In this document: one piece after another, positions 5,614-12,261 of the stretch
How positions within the stretch are numbered: position 1 is the first letter of the stretch
How the letters are laid out: each line of letters opens with the position of its first letter
Source: Stephanodiscus triporus
Taxonomy: Eukaryota; Bacillariophyta; Thalassiosirophyceae; Thalassiosirales; Thalassiosiraceae
NCBI GenBank assembly: GCA_036939755.1
Contig: JALLAZ010000780.1
Span: 1 to 12,261 of the forward strand
Direction of reading: 5' to 3'
DNA: 12,261 nt
Translations under genes and position numbers: made by a program
Notes under the pieces: generated by a model
The model's input: the letters and a program-made list of their open reading frames with translations, nothing else
The model's database searches: none
Told to the model about the DNA's origin: nothing

Positions 5614-8166
5614 ATGCCGGCCCTACTGCGATCGGCGTTATCCCGAATGGGCAAGAACTCCCCATCCTCTTCGCCCTCATCTCCCTCCGGACGCAAGGTG
5701 ATGATGGGCGGGAGCGCCCTGTGTCGACGGTCGTTGTCGATCCGGGCGACGCAGTTCCTCGACGATGGCGACACGTCCGACGGAATGATCAACGGCGGAT
5801 CCCAGCGGCGGCGGCAGCAGCAGCCGACGAAAGACGACGACGTCGAACTGGCCACGATGGACGAATCTCCCGTCAGGCAAAAGCCGAAATCGCTCGTCAA
5901 CGTACTCGTAAACGATGATTGCGTCGGAATTGTTGTGGAGGAGGAGGAGGAGCCGCCGCCGTCGCCCTACCCTCTAGCGGTTTTGCGCTCGATGGGTTCT
6001 GTCTCCGACAGGGAAGGGGAAGATGAAGAACGGGGGCACAACGAGGACAATAATGACACTGACAAGGGAGACGATGAAGGCGACGAAGACGACGAAATGG
6101 CCCGTGCAGGAAACGAGGCCCTGCTCCTCATCTACGGCCACAACGTCAACCTGTACACCGACGTGTTCCAACTTCCCGCGCATTCCAACTTCGACCTCGA
6201 GTCAATCGAACGATCACACGAGGATCTGATGGAACAGCTAACGTTGGCGTTGGGGTGCGTGAGCTATCAAAGGGAGGCGGCCATAGTATGCGGCTACAAC
6301 GGAAGGAGCGCGCTGGATATGGATCCTAGGACGTATTTGGAGATTAAATGCGACGCCATACGACGAGCGCGGGAAATATTGCTGCACGATGAAAGCCGAC
6401 GCGAGTATGACGAAATGCTGAGGAGATATAGCGGCGTTGTGGAAGAGGGTGGATCGTTCGGTGTCGGGAAAGATGTGGGAGATAGAATCGTCCATGTGGA
6501 GAATGCTGCAGATGACGTCATTGGCACTCCTCCGTCCGCTGGGATCGAAGAAGAGGAGGGACTCATAAAATTATACCCCGATACAGAGGATGATTACGGA
6601 GATGAGTATACGTATGGAAGTCATGGCGATTACTCTTACGATACTGAGGACGCTAGCTACTTTGAAGAAGTAGGTCTAAAAGAAAAAGAAAACATGAACG
6701 CGGCAGAACAAGGTCAACAGGATCTTTCGCCCACTGACCAAAATGAGTTCGATTCGCTCATTAACGATTCCCTTGACGATGAAGATTTTTTCAGTCAGCT
6801 CTCCACGTCGAAACAAGTCCTTTCATCTCCTCCTGCTATTCCACGTCTCTCCTATCCTCGTCGGTCGCCACGGCAGCAGCAAAGTCGTCGTCGGATGATT
6901 AATGACTTCAACCACCGAGAGCCCGATGATGGTAAAAACAAGAGGGAGCCAGAGAAAGATCGTGATCAGAGTGACGATAAGGATAAGGATGATTTCATCT
7001 TTGATCCATTTAACTTGATGCGTGATGGGGATGTTTATCCCTTCCTCGTTAAGGATGGAGACACCCTCCACATTCACGATGATGATAATTTGAAAGAATC
7101 TGTGTCCTTCGTTTGTCCTCTGCCAAGTCGCGAAGAAGAAGTTGGTGATGATGACTTGGTTACTGAAATAACCCAACAGGTAGAAGATGCTGGTAGTACC
7201 ATCAAGACTAATAGCTCCAGCGTGTTTGATGATATAGACGATGACGATAAGGATGCAGAAAAGCCTGGACCCAAGAAGAAGAACAGTAAGGAGCAGCTAT
7301 ATCCACAGCGTGGTTTGAAAAATAAGGAGCATAATTTTTTCTCCTCCTCCTTGAGTGATGATAGCGAGGAGGGCCGTAATAGCTTGGAAAAATCATCGTC
7401 GTTTGGCAACATAACTCCTCTCATCACTCCCTATGACACCGACAATGAGAATGTCCGACTTGATGTAGATTGCTTCGGTTCTCATGAGAAAAAACACACA
7501 CTGGAGGCCTTCAGAGAACATATTTTTCTTTATGATAATACTAGTATTAGTACCATGAGCATGGAGAAAAAAAACAAGAAGACGAATAAAAGCGGGCTGA
7601 AGGCCAAAGTACGTAGTCTGGCTCACACCCTTCGAGTCGCCGGCAGGGTCAAGGGGACAAAGGATAGCACGAATATCAGTAGTGAGGAACAATCAGAGCT
7701 TGAAGAAGCAGAGGTTCGAAGATTGTTAAAGATTGCATCAACCTTTGCCAAAATGAACAATGCTTCCAAGGAGAAGGAACTGCAAGTGTTTGACAAACAC
7801 GATGATTATGATGATGATTCATGCTATAGTGGTTATTCTTCAAACAGTCATGATTCCGATGAGGAGGAACATTCAAAGATAATGCAGTTTCTCCGATCAA
7901 TTAGTAAAGGGTCAGAGGAGAATGATGAAATCGACTGCTTCCCGGCTGAAGAGGATGACCGACATTCTGTACGGTTCAATGTGAACGACGAAGAGTTTGA
8001 GTACAGCTCTCCTAACGGCAGAAATGCAAAGACACATGGTAGTAGGAAACCGGAGTTCTTTCCGTGCCTGGATGTGTTCTTCGATGCCGCGTGCGAATTG
8101 ACTGACGATATGATCGACGTGGTGGAGACTTTTTTGTGGATTCCTGACGAAGAAAGGTCTGGTTAG
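5614..8166 (+). CDS. Acidic low-complexity protein with divergent, HPD-less J-like domain
   Basis: A single uninterrupted frame of 850 aa. The only fold I can suggest is at residues about 178-273: NLYTDVFQLP, then DLESIERSHEDLMEQL, then YLEIKCDAIRRAREILLHDESRREYDEML. This follows the order of a DnaJ domain (YxVLGL / I..AY..L / F..I..AYEVLSD...RREYD). The HPD tripeptide needed to stimulate Hsp70 is absent; about 25 residues containing GYNGRSALD replace the loop. The rest is mostly acidic and Ser-rich, with many Asp/Glu runs, a basic patch (KAKVRSLAHTLRVAGRVKG, near 665-685) and an ordered-looking C-terminus (FFPCLDVFFDAACELTDDM, then VVETFLWIP, about 815-850). No transmembrane segment is seen. 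The start at 5614 has a purine at -3. Base composition shifts from GC-rich to AT-rich within the gene. Function unknown; a Hsp70-independent scaffold is one guess. Confidence 0.75.
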   Translation: MPALLRSALSRMGKNSPSSSPSSPSGRKVMMGGSALCRRSLSIRATQFLDDGDTSDGMINGGSQRRRQQQPTKDDDVELATMDESPVRQKPKSLVNVLVNDDCVGIVVEEEEEPPPSPYPLAVLRSMGSVSDREGEDEERGHNEDNNDTDKGDDEGDEDDEMARAGNEALLLIYGHNVNLYTDVFQLPAHSNFDLESIERSHEDLMEQLTLALGCVSYQREAAIVCGYNGRSALDMDPRTYLEIKCDAIRRAREILLHDESRREYDEMLRRYSGVVEEGGSFGVGKDVGDRIVHVENAADDVIGTPPSAGIEEEEGLIKLYPDTEDDYGDEYTYGSHGDYSYDTEDASYFEEVGLKEKENMNAAEQGQQDLSPTDQNEFDSLINDSLDDEDFFSQLSTSKQVLSSPPAIPRLSYPRRSPRQQQSRRRMINDFNHREPDDGKNKREPEKDRDQSDDKDKDDFIFDPFNLMRDGDVYPFLVKDGDTLHIHDDDNLKESVSFVCPLPSREEEVGDDDLVTEITQQVEDAGSTIKTNSSSVFDDIDDDDKDAEKPGPKKKNSKEQLYPQRGLKNKEHNFFSSSLSDDSEEGRNSLEKSSSFGNITPLITPYDTDNENVRLDVDCFGSHEKKHTLEAFREHIFLYDNTSISTMSMEKKNKKTNKSGLKAKVRSLAHTLRVAGRVKGTKDSTNISSEEQSELEEAEVRRLLKIASTFAKMNNASKEKELQVFDKHDDYDDDSCYSGYSSNSHDSDEEEHSKIMQFLRSISKGSEENDEIDCFPAEEDDRHSVRFNVNDEEFEYSSPNGRNAKTHGSRKPEFFPCLDVFFDAACELTDDMIDVVETFLWIPDEERSG

Positions 8167-8658
8167 GATGGGGTGCGATTCAAAGGTGACTATGGGCGAT
8201 CAAATGTTGCGCTAATAATATAGTGATGAGGCATGCGTAGATCACAGATCTTTTGCATCTTTCTTACAATGAAACAAGATGATCAAATTCTTGTGCTTTG
8301 TAGACACAAACTCGAAACAACTCTCTCTTGGAGTGAGTGTGCACTTTCAAAACATGCTCATACAGCTGTACACAGGAGTGTGGCTCGAAGTGTGAATCAG
8401 CAAAGTGATGAATAATTCGACAGAAAAATTACCGTCGCACCATTCCCCCCTGATGATTTTCACTTCAGAGTTTTGGGTAACCCTGAAATAAAATTGAGCC
8501 AACACCATCAGTCATGCTAGGCTTCATTAACTTCATAGAGACAAATATGTCAACATTTCCTATCTTTACGTAACCAGTTCCACTAGTTCTCATAATACTC
8601 GCACTATTATCTTTTCCCTATTTCATGATCAATTCAAAGAGAACTTAACAATCCGACT
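8167..8658. other. Spacer downstream of the acidic gene
   Basis: This is AT-rich sequence that should include the 3' UTR of the preceding gene. ORFs here are short and have unremarkable composition (one of 60 codons opens at an ATG at 8233), with no recognisable similarity. I see no RNA gene, repeat array or clear polyadenylation signal. Confidence 0.5.
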
Positions 8659-8854
8659 CGGCTCAGTAGGTCAAATGGCACTGGATTTACCAATCGAGAC
8701 GCTAAGAGCGGAGTTTGCATATCTTGTGGCGCGAAGAAGAAACGGTGCAACCACCGAGGAGTGCACCAACCAAGTCGTCGTTTGTGGAGGTGTCTATATA
8801 AGGCGTCGCGAGAAGAAGAAGCAACGTTGCCGTTGGGTGGGGGACAAAGTCTAA
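8659..8854 (+). pseudogene. Decayed Cys/His zinc-finger repeat relic (CTNQ-GGVC-HGAK type)
   Basis: Two consecutive repeat units can be read, in two frames. Unit 1 (about 8680-8754) reads GFTNRDAKSGVCISCGAKKK, then RCNH. After one extra base near 8755 the frame changes and unit 2 reads EECTNQVVVCGGVYIRRRE, then KKKQRC, ending at a stop at 8852-8854. The template I recognise from memory is ...EGCTNQ(V/A)xxGGVCxxHGAKxKxC..., tandemly repeated in proteins that databases often label WRKY19-like in centric diatoms and other stramenopiles. Key residues are damaged: CTN is FTN and RHG is SCG in unit 1; GGVC is GGVY and RHG is RRR in unit 2. An ATG at 8675 opens a 59-codon ORF over unit 2, but the frame break and lost ligands argue for a relic and not a gene. 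No flanking exons were found. Confidence 0.65.
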
Positions 8855-9110
8855 AGATAACAATTAATCTCTTCTTATATTATCTTCTGCTTCTATGTTC
8901 AAAACAATCGCTTGAAATATAGGGCGATCGTAGCCAAGCGTATGGATGATCCCATCACCCTGCGAACCGCGAATCCCCAGCCAAAGACTCAAGAGTCTTT
9001 CCTCCCGAAATCTCCTCCGTGAGACCCTCCTCATAATACATACTTGACGGTCCCTCTCTCTAGAGACCCCCCCCCCCCCCCCCGAACCCTCTCGTCCGTT
9101 CACTCTCGCT
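8855..9110. other. Spacer, probable 3' UTR of the minus-strand V-ATPase f-like gene
   Basis: No gene was recognised. The part nearest 9110 should be the 3' UTR of the minus-strand membrane-protein gene. A minus-strand frame through 8864-9139 lacks similarity and crosses the long C tract, so I read it as non-coding. Notable sequence is the homopolymer listed separately and short repeats of agtct around 8984-9000 (actcaagagtctt). Confidence 0.5.
9067..9083. repeat. 17-nt poly-C tract
   Basis: Seventeen consecutive C residues lie 28 nt beyond the stop of the V-ATPase f-like gene, reading as G17 on the transcript strand. Tracts of this kind are prone to slippage and sequencing error, and G17 in an mRNA could fold into a G-quadruplex. 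The exact length should not be trusted in a draft assembly. Confidence 0.9.
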
Positions 9111-9431
9111 CTAGTACGAGTCCGTCGCGACTGATCCATAAATCTTCTGTTCCCCGTAGTTCTTCTTCAAATCGATATTCAGCCTGTTGTAATCGTCCGC
9201 CGCGGCATCGTACTCCCGTACCTCGGCATTCTTGTTCCTGTATATCAAGAAGACGCACGCAACGAAGAGGGCGCCGAATGTAATCAGGGCGCCGAGGGCG
9301 CTCGTTCGCGCCTCCTCGACGTCGTCTATGCCGGCGACTAAGAACGGCTGCGTCGAGAGCATGGCGTACACGAAGGACATGAATATCATGCCCGTGAAGG
9401 AATAGAAGCCGCAGCAGTGAGGACTGAACAT
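9111..9431 (-). CDS. Two-helix membrane protein, V-ATPase subunit f / RNase kappa type
   Basis: The product is 106 aa in one exon. The N-terminus MFSPHCCGFYSFTGMIFMSF has the Cys-Cys followed by S-x-x-G and a hydrophobic helix (about 8-27). A polar loop (AGIDDVEEARTSA) and a second helix (about 43-64) follow, then YRNKN. This order (CC-x2-S-x-x-G, helix, short acidic loop, helix, basic stop) matches yeast V-ATPase subunit f and animal RNASEK as I remember them. That subunit sits in the membrane Vo sector of the proton pump of vacuoles and endosomes. A hydrophilic C-terminal tail of about 38 residues ending in Tyr is longer than in those relatives. The ATG at 9431 (aaaATGT) is chosen because the frame upstream contains no other ATG before its stop. 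The assignment rests on pattern and size; other small two-helix proteins are possible. Confidence 0.68.
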   Translation of the reverse strand: MFSPHCCGFYSFTGMIFMSFVYAMLSTQPFLVAGIDDVEEARTSALGALITFGALFVACVFLIYRNKNAEVREYDAAADDYNRLNIDLKKNYGEQKIYGSVATDSY

Positions 9432-10261
9432 TTTGTTAAATATTATTAATGCCGAATGTCTGAATTCTAGTGTCGAGGGATATTGGAATATTGAGGACTG
9501 CAAACGCCCCGTAGAATCGATGATTGCACTCGAGGATAGTATTCCGATCCTGCTCGCTTTATACTCTGCTCACTCTGTGATTATTCAGCGCCCTTCACAA
9601 AAAAAGTCTAACGCTTCCGTCAAGAGACAGCGATCGCCGGCGGAAGATCCACCCACGCCGGCCGGCCGCTCTATCTTGCGAAACAGAGAGATTGAGATTC
9701 GCATGTGGTAACAGTAGGGTGGGTATGGGATGTATCTCAAAAAAGAGATATGTATCTCAGTAGGTTAAGTTCAGAGTTCCTTCGCTCGTGGATGTTTAGG
9801 TAGACGTCTTACTGTATTCGCCAGACACCCACCCCGTGCGGAGCCTTTCCACGATGGGGTTCCGTGCGATAGGCCTCAGCCGATCCGTCTTCGGTATGGG
9901 ACGGTCTCGTAGTAGGGATCGACAGTTCAATCGGAGGTCGTGATGGGGTTGGAGGAAGGGAGGCGGCGGCAGCGAAGGAGGAGGAGGATGAGGGAAAGAA
10001 TGAGGTGTGGTGCACGCCTACGTGGGCCAAAAAGTCTTAAACCGTAACATTTATCTTAATTTTCAGTAATTTTTNGGCGGCAGCGATGGAGGAAGACCAC
10101 TAAACATGGGGTTGGCGGTATTGGAGATGGGCCCTTCGTATAATAGAAAAGAATAAGGAAAGAATAAATGTTAATATTAAGCCCACTTTGCCAATCTCTT
10201 CGTCATTGACTTCTTTCCTAATGTCTTCTAGAACTCTAATGCTAATCAGAGGAGGAGACAA
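9432..10261. other. Intergenic region with an unresolved base
   Basis: The left part should be the promoter/5' UTR of the minus-strand V-ATPase f-like gene, with AT-rich leader at 9432-9480 and GGCCGGCC at 9660-9667. The right part should hold the 3' UTR of the minus-strand methyltransferase gene. Frames here (for example minus 9809-10030, Ser/Pro-rich) have no ATG start or similarity. A small stem TATCTC-A6-GAGATA lies at 9733-9750, and tgtatctca is repeated directly at 9731-9739 and 9751-9759. An N at 10075 marks uncertain assembly. Confidence 0.5.
9965..10093. repeat. 18-bp near-duplicate flanking the N
   Basis: The sequence ggcggcagcgaaggagga at 9965-9982 recurs with one mismatch at 10076-10093, directly after the N at 10075. 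A repeat that begins exactly at an unresolved base suggests either a real local duplication or a contig join at a short overlap. Confidence 0.7.
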
Positions 10262-11976
10262 TCAACCCAAACTTTTAATCAAGCCGAGGAAGAATCCACC
10301 CGAGTCTTGATCCTGCGGAAAGAGTCGCGTGCACCGATGCAATCCCAAATTTCTATTCTCTACAACATTCGACCAAAACGAAGGCGAGATGTCCCCGCCC
10401 GCCCTGGCGGCCGACGCACTTTTGCAGTCATCGAAAAACATCAGACTACCGATGTCGTCGTCGCCATCCTCGTCCTGTCCTGGGTCGTAAAATGCGACCC
10501 TCCAGTCGAATACTCCCGGCCGCCGAACGAACCCGGGGAACAGGCCGCTCGGCCAGTCCAAGAGCTGGAAAGTTGCACCGCCAATCCCATGTCCAACCAA
10601 GGCCGCGGCAACCACCGCCTCGTCTTCAATCGGGTTCATGCTGCACGTGCTGTAGCATACAACACCCCCGACTTTCACCAATCCCAGCACTCGGAGTAAT
10701 ATCTTCAGCTGCAGGCCGTGCATCGCGTTGCCGATGTTCGGCGTCCACATTGGCAGGACGTGCGCGTCCTTGCGCACGGTCCCATCGCCCCCGCACGGCA
10801 CGTCGCATACGATCGCGTCGAACAGCCTCCCGGACCTGGGCGGGGGGAACGCGGACGCGTCGTAATTCGTGTATGTGACCCTCGACGTTAGACTTCCCGG
10901 CACGCCCGACCTGATGATCGCCTCGCGGAGGGAATCCAACCTGCCCGGGTGCACGTCGTTGGCGATCACCCTCCCGCTCCTGCTTCCGCTCCCGCCGATG
11001 CCACATTCGGCGCGCCGCGCGACGATCTCCAGGGCCTGCAGGGTCTTCGATCCAGGGCTTGCGCATAGGTCCAATACCTTCGACCCCGCCCTCATCGCCC
11101 CGACGGCGCGAAGGGCAGCGACCGGGAGAATGGAACCCAACTCCTGTCGAGCGAGGATCCCGCTCGAACTCCCGTCCACGATTAGCTCTTTCAGTTTCGG
11201 CGACAACTCGCCAAGGTTGGACCTGCACAGTGACAAATTCGGCGTGGATTGATATATCGTTCTCGTTGCGTCGAACGAAACGGGCTCGATGAGGTCCCGA
11301 TGATTTGCGTCCAGGCAACGTTTCAGATTGTCGGCGGCGGCAGAGAAGCAGGAGGGGAGGGGGAAGGGGAAGATCGTCCCCCCACCTCGCATTCACGAAA
11401 TCTCAGCGTCAGCGGGAGCGGACGCGACAGCGCGCGTACGAAACCGGTCAGGTGTGGATATCGCCCGTTCGTGTCGGCGAAGGCCCGCAGCAGGGGATGC
11501 TGATGCTGCCGCGACGACGACGAATCCGTCGTCGATCGCCGCGCGCGACATTCTTCCACCCCGTCGCTCGTCGCGCGGCGATCGCGACGGAGTGACGATT
11601 CGCCGACGATCTCGTTCGCCTCCCCGCCGCGACTCGATCCCGATCCCGATCCCCCCCTCCGGCGTCTCCTCCTCGCGGCGCGCGACATGCCTCCGCCGAT
11701 GCCGTTATTCGCGCGGACGACGGCATCATCCTCGCCCACCGCGTCTTCGACGGGGTCGTCGTCGGACGCGATCACACCGATTGGCTGCGATCCGTAGAAC
11801 GAGAGGAACAGACGATAGCCGGCGCCCGTTTTGCGATGCCACAAACTTCGAGCGTCCCGCTTGGCCTTGCTGCGACCACCATTGTTGCCTCCCTTCCTTC
11901 CGGATGATTCTTTCCGCGCGGAGGATAGGGGATTCCTGTTCTTGTCGCCGTCTCGGTCGCGTCGTCGCTTCGGCAT
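10262..11976 (-). CDS. NSUN2: NSUN2-type RNA (tRNA) m5C methyltransferase, frame interrupted once
   Basis: NOL1/NOP2/Sun family enzymes put 5-methylcytosine on RNA; NSUN2 acts mainly on tRNA using SAM. The start is ATG 11976. The N-terminal frame shows a YRLFLSFYGSQPIG block, a long Arg/Ser/Gly-rich insert (about residues 70-150) and ALSRPLPLTLRF, which fits ALREPLPATLRI of human NSUN2. This frame would stop at 11323, but the rest of the enzyme continues in another frame, open from 11392: RQELGSILP; motif I KVLDLCASPGSKT (near 11042-11080); IANDVHPGRL; motif IV CDVPCGGDGTVRK with its Cys at 10793-10795; motif VI YSTCSMNPIEDEAVV with the nucleophile Cys at 10643-10645; and C-terminal GGFFLGLI. 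One extra base between 11392 and 11323 would join them into about 570 aa. No usable intron explains the shift. It ends right after GGFF, so the roughly 250-residue C-terminal region of animal NSUN2 is absent. Confidence 0.85.
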
Positions 11977-12069
11977 GATAATATTATGACGAACGTCGCA
12001 CTCTTATTGATTCGAAGTGTCGGTCGCGTCGGAGGGTTGGATGGGTGGCGCGCCTCGTATATTTTATTT

Positions 12070-12093
12070 ATGTACTTACCTCCCTAAGTACAT
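12070..12093. repeat. Perfect 9-bp inverted repeat, 6-nt loop
   Basis: ATGTACTTA (12070-12078) and TAAGTACAT (12085-12093) are exact reverse complements around the loop cctccc. The stem is AU-rich and sits about 95 bp upstream of the methyltransferase start. It has no T-run of a simple terminator. It could be a protein-binding palindrome or debris of a small inverted-repeat element. Confidence 0.85.
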
Positions 12094-12137
12094 GGATTGC
12101 AGAAAAATAGTAGAGTACCTATAACGATTGAGAAAAT

Positions 12138-12181
12138 ACTTCCTAACGAGTTCCTAACAACTTCCTAACGACTTCCCAGAT
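12138..12181. repeat. 11-bp tandem repeat (unit ACTTCCTAACG)
   Basis: Three consecutive 11-bp units (12138-12148 acttcctaacg, 12149-12159 agttcctaaca, 12160-12170 acttcctaacg) are followed by a decayed fourth (acttcccagat). The period equals that of the minisatellite at 340-450, but the unit sequence is unrelated. Confidence 0.85.
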
Positions 12182-12261
12182 TTTCGCTAGCTTCGCCCGT
12201 CATAACAAGGTACGAACGTAAAACAAAGCTAGTGAGATAAAAGTTACTCTAAGTACTGTAA

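Larger units (their letters stand above)
11977..12261. promoter_or_regulatory. Upstream region of the methyltransferase gene
   Basis: This should contain the promoter and 5' UTR of the minus-strand NSUN2-like gene. The leader next to the ATG is AT-rich on the transcript strand (cataatattatcATG). No TATA box was identified with confidence. Beyond about 12060 the sequence is repeat-bearing spacer, with the hairpin and tandem repeat listed separately. Confidence 0.4.

Noticed and set aside
8655..8700. tRNA-like A-box (ggctcagtaggtcaaatgg)
   Set aside because: No B-box, no acceptor-stem pairing and no anticodon arm; the segment is better explained as zinc-finger repeat relic.
8795..8802. TATATAAG, a perfect TATA-box match
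   Set aside because: It falls inside unit 2 of the decayed zinc-finger repeat, where the same bases encode the conserved VYIR region (a G-to-A change in the Cys codon creates the TATA), and no gene starts just downstream.
8864..9139. 91-codon minus-strand frame
   Set aside because: It depends on reading through the C17 homopolymer as poly-Gly and lies in the probable 3' UTR of the V-ATPase f-like gene.
9809..10030. 73-codon Ser/Pro-rich minus-strand frame
   Set aside because: No ATG start, low-complexity content derived from a GGA-rich repeat, no similarity.
11384..11396. An 11-nt GT-AG 'intron' that would fix the NSUN2 frame
   Set aside because: Far below the minimum size for spliceosomal introns; a one-base indel is the simpler explanation.

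Overview
The window looks like nuclear DNA of a unicellular alga, most likely a diatom and probably a centric one. The reasons are: three spliceosomal introns of 81-129 nt with GT-AG ends; GC-rich exons set in AT-rich spacers; an SPX-MFS vacuolar phosphate transporter; long acidic low-complexity proteins; and a decayed copy of a Cys/His 'CTNQ...GGVC..HGAK' repeat that I recall as abundant in Thalassiosira-like genomes. The species assignment is inference. Nothing looks bacterial or viral. One unresolved base (N at 10075) and several homopolymer runs suggest draft assembly.

Layout. 1-1389: spacer with an 11-bp minisatellite (340-450), a 17-bp tandem duplication and a possible trace of a copia-type integrase, leading into the promoter/5' UTR of gene 1, which may carry two small overlapping uORFs. 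1390-4250 (+): three-exon SPX-MFS phosphate transporter of 870 aa. 4377-5195 (-): two-exon NADPH-dependent FMN reductase family protein of 245 aa, convergent with gene 1 across 126 bp. 5196-5613: a divergent promoter region with a 12-bp palindrome, a probable 82-nt 5'-UTR intron and a uORF. 5614-8166 (+): an 850-aa acidic protein with a J-like domain that lacks HPD. 8167-9110: spacer holding the decayed zinc-finger repeat (about 8659-8854) and a 17-C tract. 9111-9431 (-): a 106-aa two-helix membrane protein that matches V-ATPase subunit f / RNase kappa. 9432-10261: spacer with the N. 10262-11976 (-): an NSUN2-type tRNA/RNA m5C methyltransferase interrupted by a single reading-frame change next to a homopolymer. 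11977-12261: its upstream region, with a 9-bp hairpin and a second 11-bp tandem repeat.

The genes are independent eukaryotic transcription units and do not form an operon. Two of them (vacuolar phosphate transporter, V-ATPase f) would act on acidic compartments, but nothing in the sequence links their control. I did not find a convincing new multi-gene system. The most unusual items are the zinc-finger-repeat relic, the HPD-less J-like acidic protein, the SPX domain with a depleted lysine surface, and the frame break in the methyltransferase gene.
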